22,640 nucleotides of DNA from an uncultured Eubacterium sp. GTDB lineage: Bacteria > Bacillota > Clostridia > Lachnospirales > Lachnospiraceae. Positions within the stretch are counted from its first letter, which is position 1, and every line of letters starts with the position of its first letter. Where the stretch lies: the NCBI GenBank assembly GCA_900545725.1, contig URAI01000033.1:1-22640 (forward strand), in the 5' to 3' direction. The position numbers and the translations under genes were made by a program. This document shows, piece by piece, positions 15,007-22,358 of the stretch. The notes under the pieces were generated by a model. It saw only the letters and a list, made by a program, of their open reading frames with translations. It was not told where the DNA came from and ran no database searches.

Positions 15007-16462
15007 AAAGCCTGCGAAGAATAATAATGATATTCTGGAAAGAAGAAATAAAGAACTAAGGAACAGGGAAACAAATATTATTTCATTTGTATTTGCCGGT
15101 CTGTTTATGTTGATGATAGGATACCTTGTATATTTTAATTATAAACTTGCACCGGATATTATAAACAGTCCTTATAATAAGAGAGTTGAAGAACAGGAAG
15201 CCAAGGTTACAAGAGGTGATATACTTGCATACGATGGTACGGTTCTTGCAACAACGCAGACAGATGAAGATGGCAATCAGACGAGATATTATCCATATGA
15301 TAATATTTTCTGCCATGTAATAGGCTTAAGTTCCGCTAAGACAGGTGTTGAAGGGGCACAGAATTATAATCTTATGAATGCTCCTAAGAATATTCTTTCA
15401 CAGATTTCATCAGATACAGATGGCGAAAAAGCACAGGGAAATACTGTTATAACAAGCCTTATGCCGCAGCTTCAGGAAGCTGCCTATGATGCACTTGGGG
15501 CTAACAGGGGCGCAGTTATTGCGATGGAGCCATCTACAGGAAGGATTCTTGCTATGGTATCAAAGCCTGATTATGATCCTAATGCGGCACCGACAGATTA
15601 TAATGAATGGCTTACATATAGCAGTAAGAATTCCGTGCTGTTAAACAGGGCAACACAAGGCTTGTATGCACCGGGTTCAACATTTAAGATAATGACAGCG
15701 CTGGAATATTTAAGAGAAAATAATAATGACAGTAATTTTTCATTTAATTGTTCTGGTAGTGCATATATAGAGGGTGGAACTACCATACCTTGTTTTGATA
15801 ATACGGCACATGGTTATGAAACACTTAAAACTGCATTTGCTAATTCGTGTAATTCGGCATTTTCAACTATTGGAACAGAATTAAATAAGGCAAAGTTCAG
15901 GGAGTTATGTACTACATTTTTATTTAATTCGTCACTTCCTATAGATCTTGAATATAGCAAGAGCAGCTTTAATCTCGATGCTGATTCCGGAATAAGCGAA
16001 GCACAGGAGACCGGTATAGGACAAGGCAAGACTATGATGTCCCCTCTTCATAACCTGCTTATTGCGGCGACTGTTGCCAATGATGGTGTTATGATGAAAC
16101 CTACCGTAGTTGACAGAGTGCAGGATGCTAATGGAACGGTTGTACAGGAAACTGAACAGGAAGAGGCTGTAAGGGCAATTACAGCAGATGAAGCAGATAC
16201 TGTTACGGATTATATGAGAGCAGTTGTTACGCAGGGTACAGGATATGCATTTAAAAATTCATGGTATAATGCAGCAGGAAAGACCGGCTCAGCGCAGTAT
16301 GACAGTTCGAGCAATGTACATTCGTGGTTTACAGGATTTGCTCCATATGACAATCCGCAGATTGCAATATGTGTTGTGCTGGAAGGTGGATATACAGGTG
16401 TTCCAAGTGCACAGTATGTGGCTAAATCAGTTCTTGATACTTACTTTTCAATTCAGGAATAA
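14963..16462 (+). CDS. Class B penicillin-binding protein (transpeptidase)
   Basis: Cross-links peptidoglycan stem peptides on the outer membrane face, as partner of the SEDS polymerase. I chose ATG 14963 (499 aa) because AAGGTGAG lies 7 nt upstream; in-frame starts at 14945 and 14951 have no SD. Layout: basic cytoplasmic N-terminus, one membrane helix (about 40-62), then a dimerisation-type region starting VTRGDILAYDGTVLA. The transpeptidase domain has the active-site STFK (239-242), SCN (295-297) and KTG (440-442). There is no PASTA domain. The compact size and pairing resemble the PbpA-type proteins next to SEDS genes in Gram-positive bacteria rather than a full FtsI. It closes the zapA-U32-SEDS-PBP cluster. 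Confidence 0.93.
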   Translation: MSKEEKSRRTGKKYKKPAKNNNDILERRNKELRNRETNIISFVFAGLFMLMIGYLVYFNYKLAPDIINSPYNKRVEEQEAKVTRGDILAYDGTVLATTQTDEDGNQTRYYPYDNIFCHVIGLSSAKTGVEGAQNYNLMNAPKNILSQISSDTDGEKAQGNTVITSLMPQLQEAAYDALGANRGAVIAMEPSTGRILAMVSKPDYDPNAAPTDYNEWLTYSSKNSVLLNRATQGLYAPGSTFKIMTALEYLRENNNDSNFSFNCSGSAYIEGGTTIPCFDNTAHGYETLKTAFANSCNSAFSTIGTELNKAKFRELCTTFLFNSSLPIDLEYSKSSFNLDADSGISEAQETGIGQGKTMMSPLHNLLIAATVANDGVMMKPTVVDRVQDANGTVVQETEQEEAVRAITADEADTVTDYMRAVVTQGTGYAFKNSWYNAAGKTGSAQYDSSSNVHSWFTGFAPYDNPQIAICVVLEGGYTGVPSAQYVAKSVLDTYFSIQE

Positions 16463-16473
16463 TATGGTATAAT
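16445..16473 (+). promoter_or_regulatory. Extended -10 promoter before the transglycosylase gene
   Basis: TTTTCA (16445-16450), a 17-nt spacer and TGGTATAAT with TATAAT at 16468-16473 form an extended -10 promoter. It begins inside the last codons of the PBP gene. The transcript would have a leader of about 75 nt including a small hairpin, CACATT/AATGTG (16486-16500). Confidence 0.55.
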
Positions 16474-16555
16474 ATAAAATAAAGTCACATTATAAATGTG
16501 TACGGTAATAAATTATGACAAATATTAAATACAAAGAAATGGGGGGAGAGATAAT

Positions 16556-17599
16556 ATGGATTCAATCAGTGCTGTTGATATAATAGATGGAAGTCAGTAT
16601 GAAGTCAGTACAACCGATAATGTAACACAGACACCGGATTTTGATTCTATATATGAGGAACAGACAAGAGAGCTGACATTAGATGAGATATTTGATAAAG
16701 TATCACAGGAATATGGAGTGGATGTCAATCTTCTTAAAGCAGTCGCACAGGCTGAGTCAGGATTTGATACTAATGCTGTATCATATTGTGGAGCAATGGG
16801 AATTATGCAGCTTATGCCTGCTACTGCCCGGTCGTTGGGTGTAGATGACCCATTTGATGCAGAACAATGTATAACAGGTGGAGCTAAGATGTTAGGATAC
16901 CTTCTGGATGATTATAATGGCAATGTATCACTTGCTCTTGCAGCATATAATGCAGGCAGTGGTTCGGTTCAGAAGTATAATGGTGTTCCTCCATATGATG
17001 AAACTATTAATTATATTAATAAGATTAATGACATACTTGCAGGTGCATTGTCAGGTGATTCATGGACCATTGGTGGTTCATCGGCAACGGATTTAAGTGA
17101 AGTGACATCTGAGAGCGCTCCTGATGTAAGTACCGGAAGTAATAGTATACCTGATGAGATTAAGGATGCTGTTATGGGAACCGGTAATGTTAATGTAAGC
17201 ATATCATATCCTACTGTAGAAGATATGTTGAAGGCTAAGGCATATGAGAGTTCATATAAAGATTCGCCGCTTTTTAAGTATGAAGATTATGATAATATCC
17301 TTAATACATACAAGGAAGCATATAAAGCAATATCTGATATAGATACTGCAGACAGTCTTAAAGATGGAAGTGATAATAATCAAAGCAGTATTTCTGAATC
17401 GGGTATTTTAGAAGATGATAAAGATAATAAAGAGAATACAGTTAATAATGGAGCATCAGGAGTAGGGGACACGATTGATGAAGTTATTAATAATTCTTCT
17501 TTAGGAAGTCAGGGGGCTGACCAGACACTGGTAAGAAGTATATTTGAAGCACAGGCGGCAGTTATAAGTCCTGTTGTGGCAAAGCTTTATAATAATTAA
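16556..17599 (+). CDS. Lytic transglycosylase (SLT) domain protein without signal peptide
   Basis: A 347 aa protein with an SLT (goose-lysozyme-like) domain that would cut peptidoglycan glycan strands. The domain spans about residues 43-155, with catalytic Glu E67 in AQAESGF, GIMQLMP (82-88), AAYNAGSG (129-136) and PPYDETINYI. The C-terminal half is serine-, aspartate- and asparagine-rich and looks flexible. SD GGGGGGAG lies 6 nt before ATG 16556. The N-terminus (MDSISAVDIIDGSQYEV) is hydrophilic with no signal peptide or membrane helix, although the substrate is outside the membrane. Export through the flagellar apparatus, another non-classical route, or spore-compartment use are possible explanations. 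It has its own promoter candidate. Confidence 0.88.
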   Translation: MDSISAVDIIDGSQYEVSTTDNVTQTPDFDSIYEEQTRELTLDEIFDKVSQEYGVDVNLLKAVAQAESGFDTNAVSYCGAMGIMQLMPATARSLGVDDPFDAEQCITGGAKMLGYLLDDYNGNVSLALAAYNAGSGSVQKYNGVPPYDETINYINKINDILAGALSGDSWTIGGSSATDLSEVTSESAPDVSTGSNSIPDEIKDAVMGTGNVNVSISYPTVEDMLKAKAYESSYKDSPLFKYEDYDNILNTYKEAYKAISDIDTADSLKDGSDNNQSSISESGILEDDKDNKENTVNNGASGVGDTIDEVINNSSLGSQGADQTLVRSIFEAQAAVISPVVAKLYNN

Positions 17600-17688
17600 T
17601 ATGATTGGAATTGTAAGCAGCTTGTATACTTACTTTGGACTAAGCATAAGCTTACAGAATATATAATACTTATTGTATTTGTTTTAAG

Positions 17689-17712
17689 GCAGTATTACTG
17701 CGGAAATGGAGG
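17689..17712 (+). promoter_or_regulatory. Hairpin abutting the SD of the LRR gene
   Basis: GCAGT (17689-17693) pairs with ACTGC (17697-17701), loop ATT, and is followed at once by GGAAATGGAGG (17702-17712), 6 nt before ATG 17719. It repeats the stem-then-GGAAATGRRG layout seen before rnfA, ruvB and gerW. The stem is short, so the evidence is its repeated placement rather than its stability. Confidence 0.4.
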
Positions 17713-17718
17713 AGTTGT

Positions 17719-18036
17719 ATGAAAAATAGAATAAATGTGTATCTGCTTAACAGAACAACTAAAGGAATTGAACTTAGTGATTATTCACATATTAATGAGG
17801 ACTTATTTTCAGGAAGAAGTGATATTGTAAAGGTGGTATTGCCTGAGGGTGTTAAGTCTATAGGTAATAATGCATTTGAAAATTGCGTGAATCTGGAGGA
17901 AGTGGAGCTTCCTGATACGCTTGAGAATATTGGGAGTGAAGCTTTTGTTAATTGTATCAATCTTAAAAAGATTCAATATGGAAAGAAAGTTGATGTAGAC
18001 AAGACAGCGTTTGCAGGCTGTAAGAGTCTGGTATAA
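17719..18036 (+). CDS. Small BspA-like leucine-rich-repeat protein
   Basis: A 105 aa protein with about two and a half repeats of the LRR_5/BspA type: VVLPEGVKSIGNNAFENC, then VELPDTLENIGSEAFVNC, then a partial repeat ending DKTAFAGCKSLV. The repeat pattern LPxxVxxIGxxAFxxCxxLxxI is normally found in long surface proteins. This one is short, has no signal peptide or anchor, and is probably cytoplasmic. It could be a small protein-binding module or the remnant of a larger gene; the clean start with SD GGAGG and the normal stop argue for an intact small gene. It follows the transglycosylase gene after 119 nt. Confidence 0.75.
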   Translation: MKNRINVYLLNRTTKGIELSDYSHINEDLFSGRSDIVKVVLPEGVKSIGNNAFENCVNLEEVELPDTLENIGSEAFVNCINLKKIQYGKKVDVDKTAFAGCKSLV

Positions 18037-18063
18037 GCATAGTTTTATTTAAGATGGGATAAT

Positions 18064-18141
18064 ATGCGGAAACTATGATCAGCTTCTTTAATAACAGATT
18101 AAGGTCTGTATATTAAAGAGTCTGAATAGTAGTTTCCGCAT
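18064..18141 (+). terminator. Long hairpin after the LRR gene, probable terminator
   Basis: An outer stem ATGCGGAAACTA (18064-18075) / TAGTTTCCGCAT (18130-18141) is perfect over 12 bp. It encloses TCTTTAATA/TATTAAAGA (9 bp) and ACAGA/TCTGT, separated by one bulged A. The 3' side continues TTAATTTC, only a weak T-tract. It may end the LRR transcript, or be part of a small structured RNA; the size is larger than needed for termination. Confidence 0.5.
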
Positions 18142-18184
18142 TTAATTTCTGTATAAAGAATGAAGCTGTTCGGTTTAAATATGC

Positions 18185-18213
18185 TTGACAAATAAACTTA
18201 TCTAATATACGAT
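18185..18213 (+). promoter_or_regulatory. Candidate promoter for the decarboxylase operon
   Basis: TTGACA (18185-18190), a 17-nt spacer and TACGAT (18208-18213) lie about 80 nt before ATG 18294. The -35 box is perfect, the -10 box matches at four of six positions. No obvious lysine riboswitch fold is seen between it and the gene. Confidence 0.5.
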
Positions 18214-18293
18214 TTTAAGAAGTGGTTTATAGAATTAATGACTTATGCATTAATATACATTAGTTGTTGAAACAGAGGAAGGAGTATACAAAA

Positions 18294-19571
18294 ATGAGTC
18301 AGAAGAAAACATTTGTAACATTAGAGCAGTTAAAGGAGATTGATAAGACATATCCTACACCATATCATCTCTATGATGAAAAGGGAATAAGAGATAATGC
18401 CAAAAGATTAAAAGAAGCATTTTCATGGAATAAAGGATATAGAGAATATTTTGCCGTAAAGGCAACTCCTAATCCATATATTTTAAATATATTAAAGGAT
18501 TATGGCTGCGGCGTTGACTGTGCCTCAAAGACAGAGCTGATGATGGCATATGCACTGGATTACAAACCAGAGGAGATTATGTTCTCTTCTAATGATACAC
18601 CAATAGAGGAATTTAAGTATGCGGCAGAGATTGGTGCTACAATCAATCTTGATGATATAACACATATTGAGACTGTTGAAAAGGCACTTGATGGTAAGTG
18701 GCCTGAGACAATGAGCTGCCGTTATAATCCGGGTGGATACTTCCAGCTTGGTACTTCTATTATGGATAATCCGGGAGATGCTAAGTATGGTATGACACAT
18801 GACCAGATTATTGAAGCATTTAAGATATTAAAGTCTAAGGGTGTTAAGAATTTTGGTATACATTCCTTCCTTGCAAGTAATACAGTTTCTAATGAATATT
18901 ATCCAACTCTTGCTAAGATTCTTTTTGAACTTGCGGTTGAATTAAAGGAGAAGACAGGGGCTGATATCAGGTTCATCAACCTTTCAGGAGGTGTAGGTGT
19001 AGCTTACAAGCCTGAACAGGAAGATAACGATATAGCTGTAATCGGCGCAGGTGTACATAAGGTATATGATGAGGTTCTTACACCGGCAGGACTTGGTGAT
19101 GTGGCTATATATACAGAACTTGGAAGATTCATGCTTGCACCATACGGCTGTCTTGTAACAAAGGCAATCCATGAAAAGCACATCTATAAAGAGTATATAG
19201 GTGTTGATGCATGTGCAGTTAATCTTATGAGACCGGCTATTTATGGTGCATATCATCATATAACAGTGGCAGGTAAGGAAAATGCCCCATGTGACCATGT
19301 ATACGATGTTACAGGTTCACTTTGTGAAAATAGTGACAAATTTGCCATAGACAGAAAACTGCCAAAGATTGATATGGGTGATTATCTTATAATACATGAT
19401 ACAGGTGCTCACGGCTTCTCTATGGGATATAATTATAATGGTAAACTTAAATCAGCAGAGCTTCTTTTAAAGGAAGATGGAAGTGTTCAGATGATTAGAA
19501 GAGCAGAGACTCCTAAGGATTACTTTGCAACTTTTGATTTCTGCGATGCATTAGATAAACTTAATTTATAA
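18294..19571 (+). CDS. lysA: Diaminopimelate decarboxylase-like PLP enzyme
   Basis: A 425 aa fold-III PLP decarboxylase of the alanine racemase-like barrel type. The closest assignment is LysA, which converts meso-diaminopimelate to lysine. ATG 18294 has AAGGAG 9 nt upstream; an in-frame TTG at 18264 lies before the SD. PLP-binding Lys is K56 in YFAVKATPNP. The glycine-rich phosphate loop is SGGVG (231-235), and GSLCENSD (341-348) carries the expected active-site Cys. MGYNYNG near 377-383 is also typical. Differences from classical LysA: ELGRF (275-279) in place of EPGR, and HSFLASN (190-196) where HxHIGS is usual. So substrate preference is less certain. It heads a tight cluster ending in sporulation genes. 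Confidence 0.75.
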   Translation: MSQKKTFVTLEQLKEIDKTYPTPYHLYDEKGIRDNAKRLKEAFSWNKGYREYFAVKATPNPYILNILKDYGCGVDCASKTELMMAYALDYKPEEIMFSSNDTPIEEFKYAAEIGATINLDDITHIETVEKALDGKWPETMSCRYNPGGYFQLGTSIMDNPGDAKYGMTHDQIIEAFKILKSKGVKNFGIHSFLASNTVSNEYYPTLAKILFELAVELKEKTGADIRFINLSGGVGVAYKPEQEDNDIAVIGAGVHKVYDEVLTPAGLGDVAIYTELGRFMLAPYGCLVTKAIHEKHIYKEYIGVDACAVNLMRPAIYGAYHHITVAGKENAPCDHVYDVTGSLCENSDKFAIDRKLPKIDMGDYLIIHDTGAHGFSMGYNYNGKLKSAELLLKEDGSVQMIRRAETPKDYFATFDFCDALDKLNL

Positions 19572-19582
19572 TGAGGTTGGTT

Positions 19583-20968
19583 ATGAAAAACTTAAACTAT
19601 GTTGCACAGGAGATTTCAAAGGGACGTAACCTTGGAGATAATCTGAGTAAATATGCTACAGGAATGGCATCTTTATATAATGGACTTGCATATATTAAGC
19701 TGTCAATGAATTATTATACGGTATATGATATGCTCAAAGAAAAAGAATTTAATGATGATGAGTATATGAGATTATTTAATGATTTTAATAATATTATACA
19801 GGAACAGATACTTGATGGCAGATTAGAGGCTGAGGTTATAAGCAATATAAGAAACAGAATAATCAGTATAATGGAAGTTGTAACTGATTATGTGGACTGT
19901 TTAAGAATATATGAATATGTACTTAACAGAATAGAGCATAGATTCTCAGGTCAGGAGCCGGATGAAGAATACTATGGTACATATCTTACTAATGATATAA
20001 TGCATTATATTCTGGCTGATAAGGACAATGTTGTTATTAACAGCAAGATATCAGAGGTAGTTGGACAACTTCCTATGCGATTGTCTAAGAATAAGTTTTA
20101 TGAATATATTAAGGATGCTTTTTCTTTATATCATGGGGCACAGAAGGGAACAATTGATGATTTTGCATATGCTTTAAGAACTTCGGCAATGCTTAGGCGT
20201 ACAGATGAATTTGAGAGTATGTTCCCCGAAATGTATGATATAGTTAATACATTATCATCGGCAGATTATGTCAATGCTGATGAGACTGAATATAACAGGC
20301 TCAAGGGTGCGTTACAGATTGCAACAGAGAAGATGACATCATATGCGGATATGTTTGTGCTTCTTGCACAGATGGTAAATGATGCATATACGATTATTCT
20401 TACGACTGATTTTGCACTTGATAATGTCAGTGAAGTTGAAAATGCTGTTTCAATAATATCAGATGTAAAGGCTGCTATTGATAATGGATATTCAGACATA
20501 TCCGATGATGTACTTCAAAGATTTGTTGAATTTGAGGGTAAGCAGGAGCGGATATTAATGGTAATATCAAAGAGCGACTATATTATTGATGAGGCTGTTA
20601 ATAATTATAAAAAAGAATTACTTGAGCAGGAGATATACGACAGGTATGAAAGACTGTCTAAAGTTGTAAAACTCCAGTCGGGAAGTGATTTTGTATTACT
20701 TGAAAGAGATGAATCGGCATCTGATATTCCTGATGATTCATATGCTGATAATGTGGCGGAGGAGCTTATATCACTTCTTGATGAGAGCTTTAAGAAACAT
20801 CCACAGATGGTAAAAAGAGCTGTTATGTCATCCGTTATGTCACAGCTTCCTGTATTTTTTAATAATACTAAGGAGATACAGGATTATATTAATATATCAC
20901 TTGAGCAATGTGCAGATAAAGCTGAAAGAATGGCAGTTATTGAAGTTATGAAAATGATAATGCAATAA
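19583..20968 (+). CDS. Unrecognised helical protein
   Basis: A 461 aa protein I do not recognise. ATG 19583 follows the SD ATGAGG by 6 nt; the in-frame ATG 19571 overlaps both the SD and the decarboxylase stop. The sequence is acidic, without signal peptide, membrane segments or metal motifs, and looks almost entirely alpha-helical, with a long region rich in Asp, Glu, Ile and Tyr. The C-terminal part (about residues 385-461) forms a distinct block with LDESFKKHPQMVKRAVMSSV. A cytoplasmic scaffold or repeat protein is conceivable. It is coupled to the decarboxylase and followed after 21 nt by another unknown gene. Confidence 0.7.
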   Translation: MKNLNYVAQEISKGRNLGDNLSKYATGMASLYNGLAYIKLSMNYYTVYDMLKEKEFNDDEYMRLFNDFNNIIQEQILDGRLEAEVISNIRNRIISIMEVVTDYVDCLRIYEYVLNRIEHRFSGQEPDEEYYGTYLTNDIMHYILADKDNVVINSKISEVVGQLPMRLSKNKFYEYIKDAFSLYHGAQKGTIDDFAYALRTSAMLRRTDEFESMFPEMYDIVNTLSSADYVNADETEYNRLKGALQIATEKMTSYADMFVLLAQMVNDAYTIILTTDFALDNVSEVENAVSIISDVKAAIDNGYSDISDDVLQRFVEFEGKQERILMVISKSDYIIDEAVNNYKKELLEQEIYDRYERLSKVVKLQSGSDFVLLERDESASDIPDDSYADNVAEELISLLDESFKKHPQMVKRAVMSSVMSQLPVFFNNTKEIQDYINISLEQCADKAERMAVIEVMKMIMQ

Positions 20969-20989
20969 TTTATGTTGTAGGAGCAGGTT

Positions 20990-21322
20990 ATGAAATGGTA
21001 TAAAAGATTATATTTGGGAGATAATGCAAAAGATGCTAAATATAAGATATTTGGTAAGATAAGGGAAAACAGGTTTACATTTGACACATATCTGATTACT
21101 CTGTCTGATAATGCCAATAACCTGCTCGATATTATTTCGGCAAATGAATTAAAACAACCGTTTTACAAGGATAAACAACGCAGAAGTAACATATATATTG
21201 TAGGTCTTGCAGTTGGATATGAGGAGGCTTTGGAGGTTGTACAGAAAATAATCGAAGAAGTATATCAGGCTACTGGTGGATTCAATATAAGCAGTTATCT
21301 TGGATTTGGTAGAAATAAGTAG
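20990..21322 (+). CDS. Unrecognised small protein
   Basis: A 110 aa basic protein of unknown function. AGGAG lies 6 nt before ATG 20990. The N-terminus MKWYKRLYLGDNAKDAKYKI and the C-terminal GGFNISSYLGFGRNK are distinctive. Between them are an alternating strand-like region (RENRFTFDTYLITL), then NIYIVGLAVGYEEALEVVQKIIEEVYQ, suggesting a compact alpha/beta domain. No signal peptide or membrane segment is seen. It is placed between the helical unknown and the DUF2953 gene with gaps of about 20 nt, so it is probably co-transcribed and may act with the larger unknown. Confidence 0.72.
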   Translation: MKWYKRLYLGDNAKDAKYKIFGKIRENRFTFDTYLITLSDNANNLLDIISANELKQPFYKDKQRRSNIYIVGLAVGYEEALEVVQKIIEEVYQATGGFNISSYLGFGRNK

Positions 21323-21339
21323 CGGGGAATGGAGAATAT

Positions 21340-22320
21340 ATGCTTCATATAATTTTATTAATTTTAAAGATTATTGGAATAATTATAGCAGTAATTTTAG
21401 GTTTGGCTGTGGCATTGCTGCTTATTGTATTATTTGTACCGGTAAGGTATGTAATTGATGCCGGCTGCCATGATAAAAAGCTTAAGGCACATGTAAAAGT
21501 TACATGGATTATGCATATTTTCAGAGGTGTGATATCATATGATGAAGAGCTTTTTTATTCAATAAAGGCACTCTGGTTTAATATATATAGCAGTGATGCT
21601 GAAAGCAAAAAAGAAAAACGTCCTAAAAATAATACTGAAAATAACACGAAAGAAAAAAATACTAAAAATAAACATATTGATGCCATAGAAGATAAAACTG
21701 ATAATGCGGTATCAAAAGATAAGCAGGATAGTGTAGATGAAACTGGATTAGAAGAGGCTGATTGTATACAAAAAAAGCTTTCCTTAGAAAAATCACATGA
21801 TGAAGTAAAAGAATCAGATGAAAAGTCAACTATTGAAGAAAATGGCAAATTACATACACTTGTAAATAAGATAAAAAATGTGTATTATAAAATAAAAGCC
21901 TTTATAAGACGTGCTATTGATACGGTAAAAGCTGCATTAAATAAAAGTCAGGCAGCGGCTGATACTATTAAGCACAAATATACAGAGATTAGGAATAAGG
22001 TTACAGATCCTGAAAATATTGAGTTTGTCAGATTTTTATGGACACAGATTAAGGCAGTAATGAATATTATAAAACCTGCAAAGTATAATGTTAATATAAG
22101 ATATGGCTTTGAGGACAGTGCAACAACAGGATGGGTTGCAGTCAGGCTTGCGGTGTTATATGGTCTTATGGGGATGGATGTAAGTATTATTCCGGATTTT
22201 GATAATAGTATATTTGAAGGCGATATATATATGAAAGGAAGATTTAACCTGTACAGCTTTCTTATAATTGGTGTCAGGTTATATAGAAATAAATCATTCA
22301 GAAAATTAATTAACAGATAG
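21340..22320 (+). CDS. DUF2953 membrane protein (YtfI-like position)
   Basis: A 326 aa protein. GGAG lies 5 nt before ATG 21340. The N-terminus is a long hydrophobic helix (about residues 4-36) leading into VPVRYVIDAG. A very lysine/glutamate/asparagine-rich segment (about 86-170) follows, coded by an A-rich stretch. The C-terminal part has YNVNIRYGFEDSATTGWVAV, typical of DUF2953, then a second hydrophobic patch. In Bacillus a DUF2953 gene (ytfI) lies directly before ytfJ, as here before gerW, which supports the assignment and suggests a sporulation-related role. The charged linker makes it clearly longer than I would expect for a minimal family member and is probably disordered. Confidence 0.82.
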   Translation: MLHIILLILKIIGIIIAVILGLAVALLLIVLFVPVRYVIDAGCHDKKLKAHVKVTWIMHIFRGVISYDEELFYSIKALWFNIYSSDAESKKEKRPKNNTENNTKEKNTKNKHIDAIEDKTDNAVSKDKQDSVDETGLEEADCIQKKLSLEKSHDEVKESDEKSTIEENGKLHTLVNKIKNVYYKIKAFIRRAIDTVKAALNKSQAAADTIKHKYTEIRNKVTDPENIEFVRFLWTQIKAVMNIIKPAKYNVNIRYGFEDSATTGWVAVRLAVLYGLMGMDVSIIPDFDNSIFEGDIYMKGRFNLYSFLIIGVRLYRNKSFRKLINR

Positions 22321-22327
22321 TATTAAA

Positions 22328-22352
22328 TGCGCACAGAGCGCAGGAAATGAGG
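22328..22352 (+). promoter_or_regulatory. GC hairpin abutting the gerW ribosome binding site
   Basis: TGCGC (22328-22332) pairs with GCGCA (22338-22342), loop ACAGA, immediately followed by GGAAATGAGG (22343-22352), 6 nt before ATG 22359. It is one more case of the stem-then-GGAAATGRRG layout, and stands out as a GC-rich stem in an AT-rich spacer. Confidence 0.5.
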
Positions 22353-22358
22353 AATATT

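Noticed and set aside
17612..17656. TGTAAGC/GCTTACA stem after the transglycosylase gene as a terminator.
   Set aside because: The stem is only 7 bp with a 31-nt loop and no T-tract; it may be part of a leader but is not a convincing terminator.
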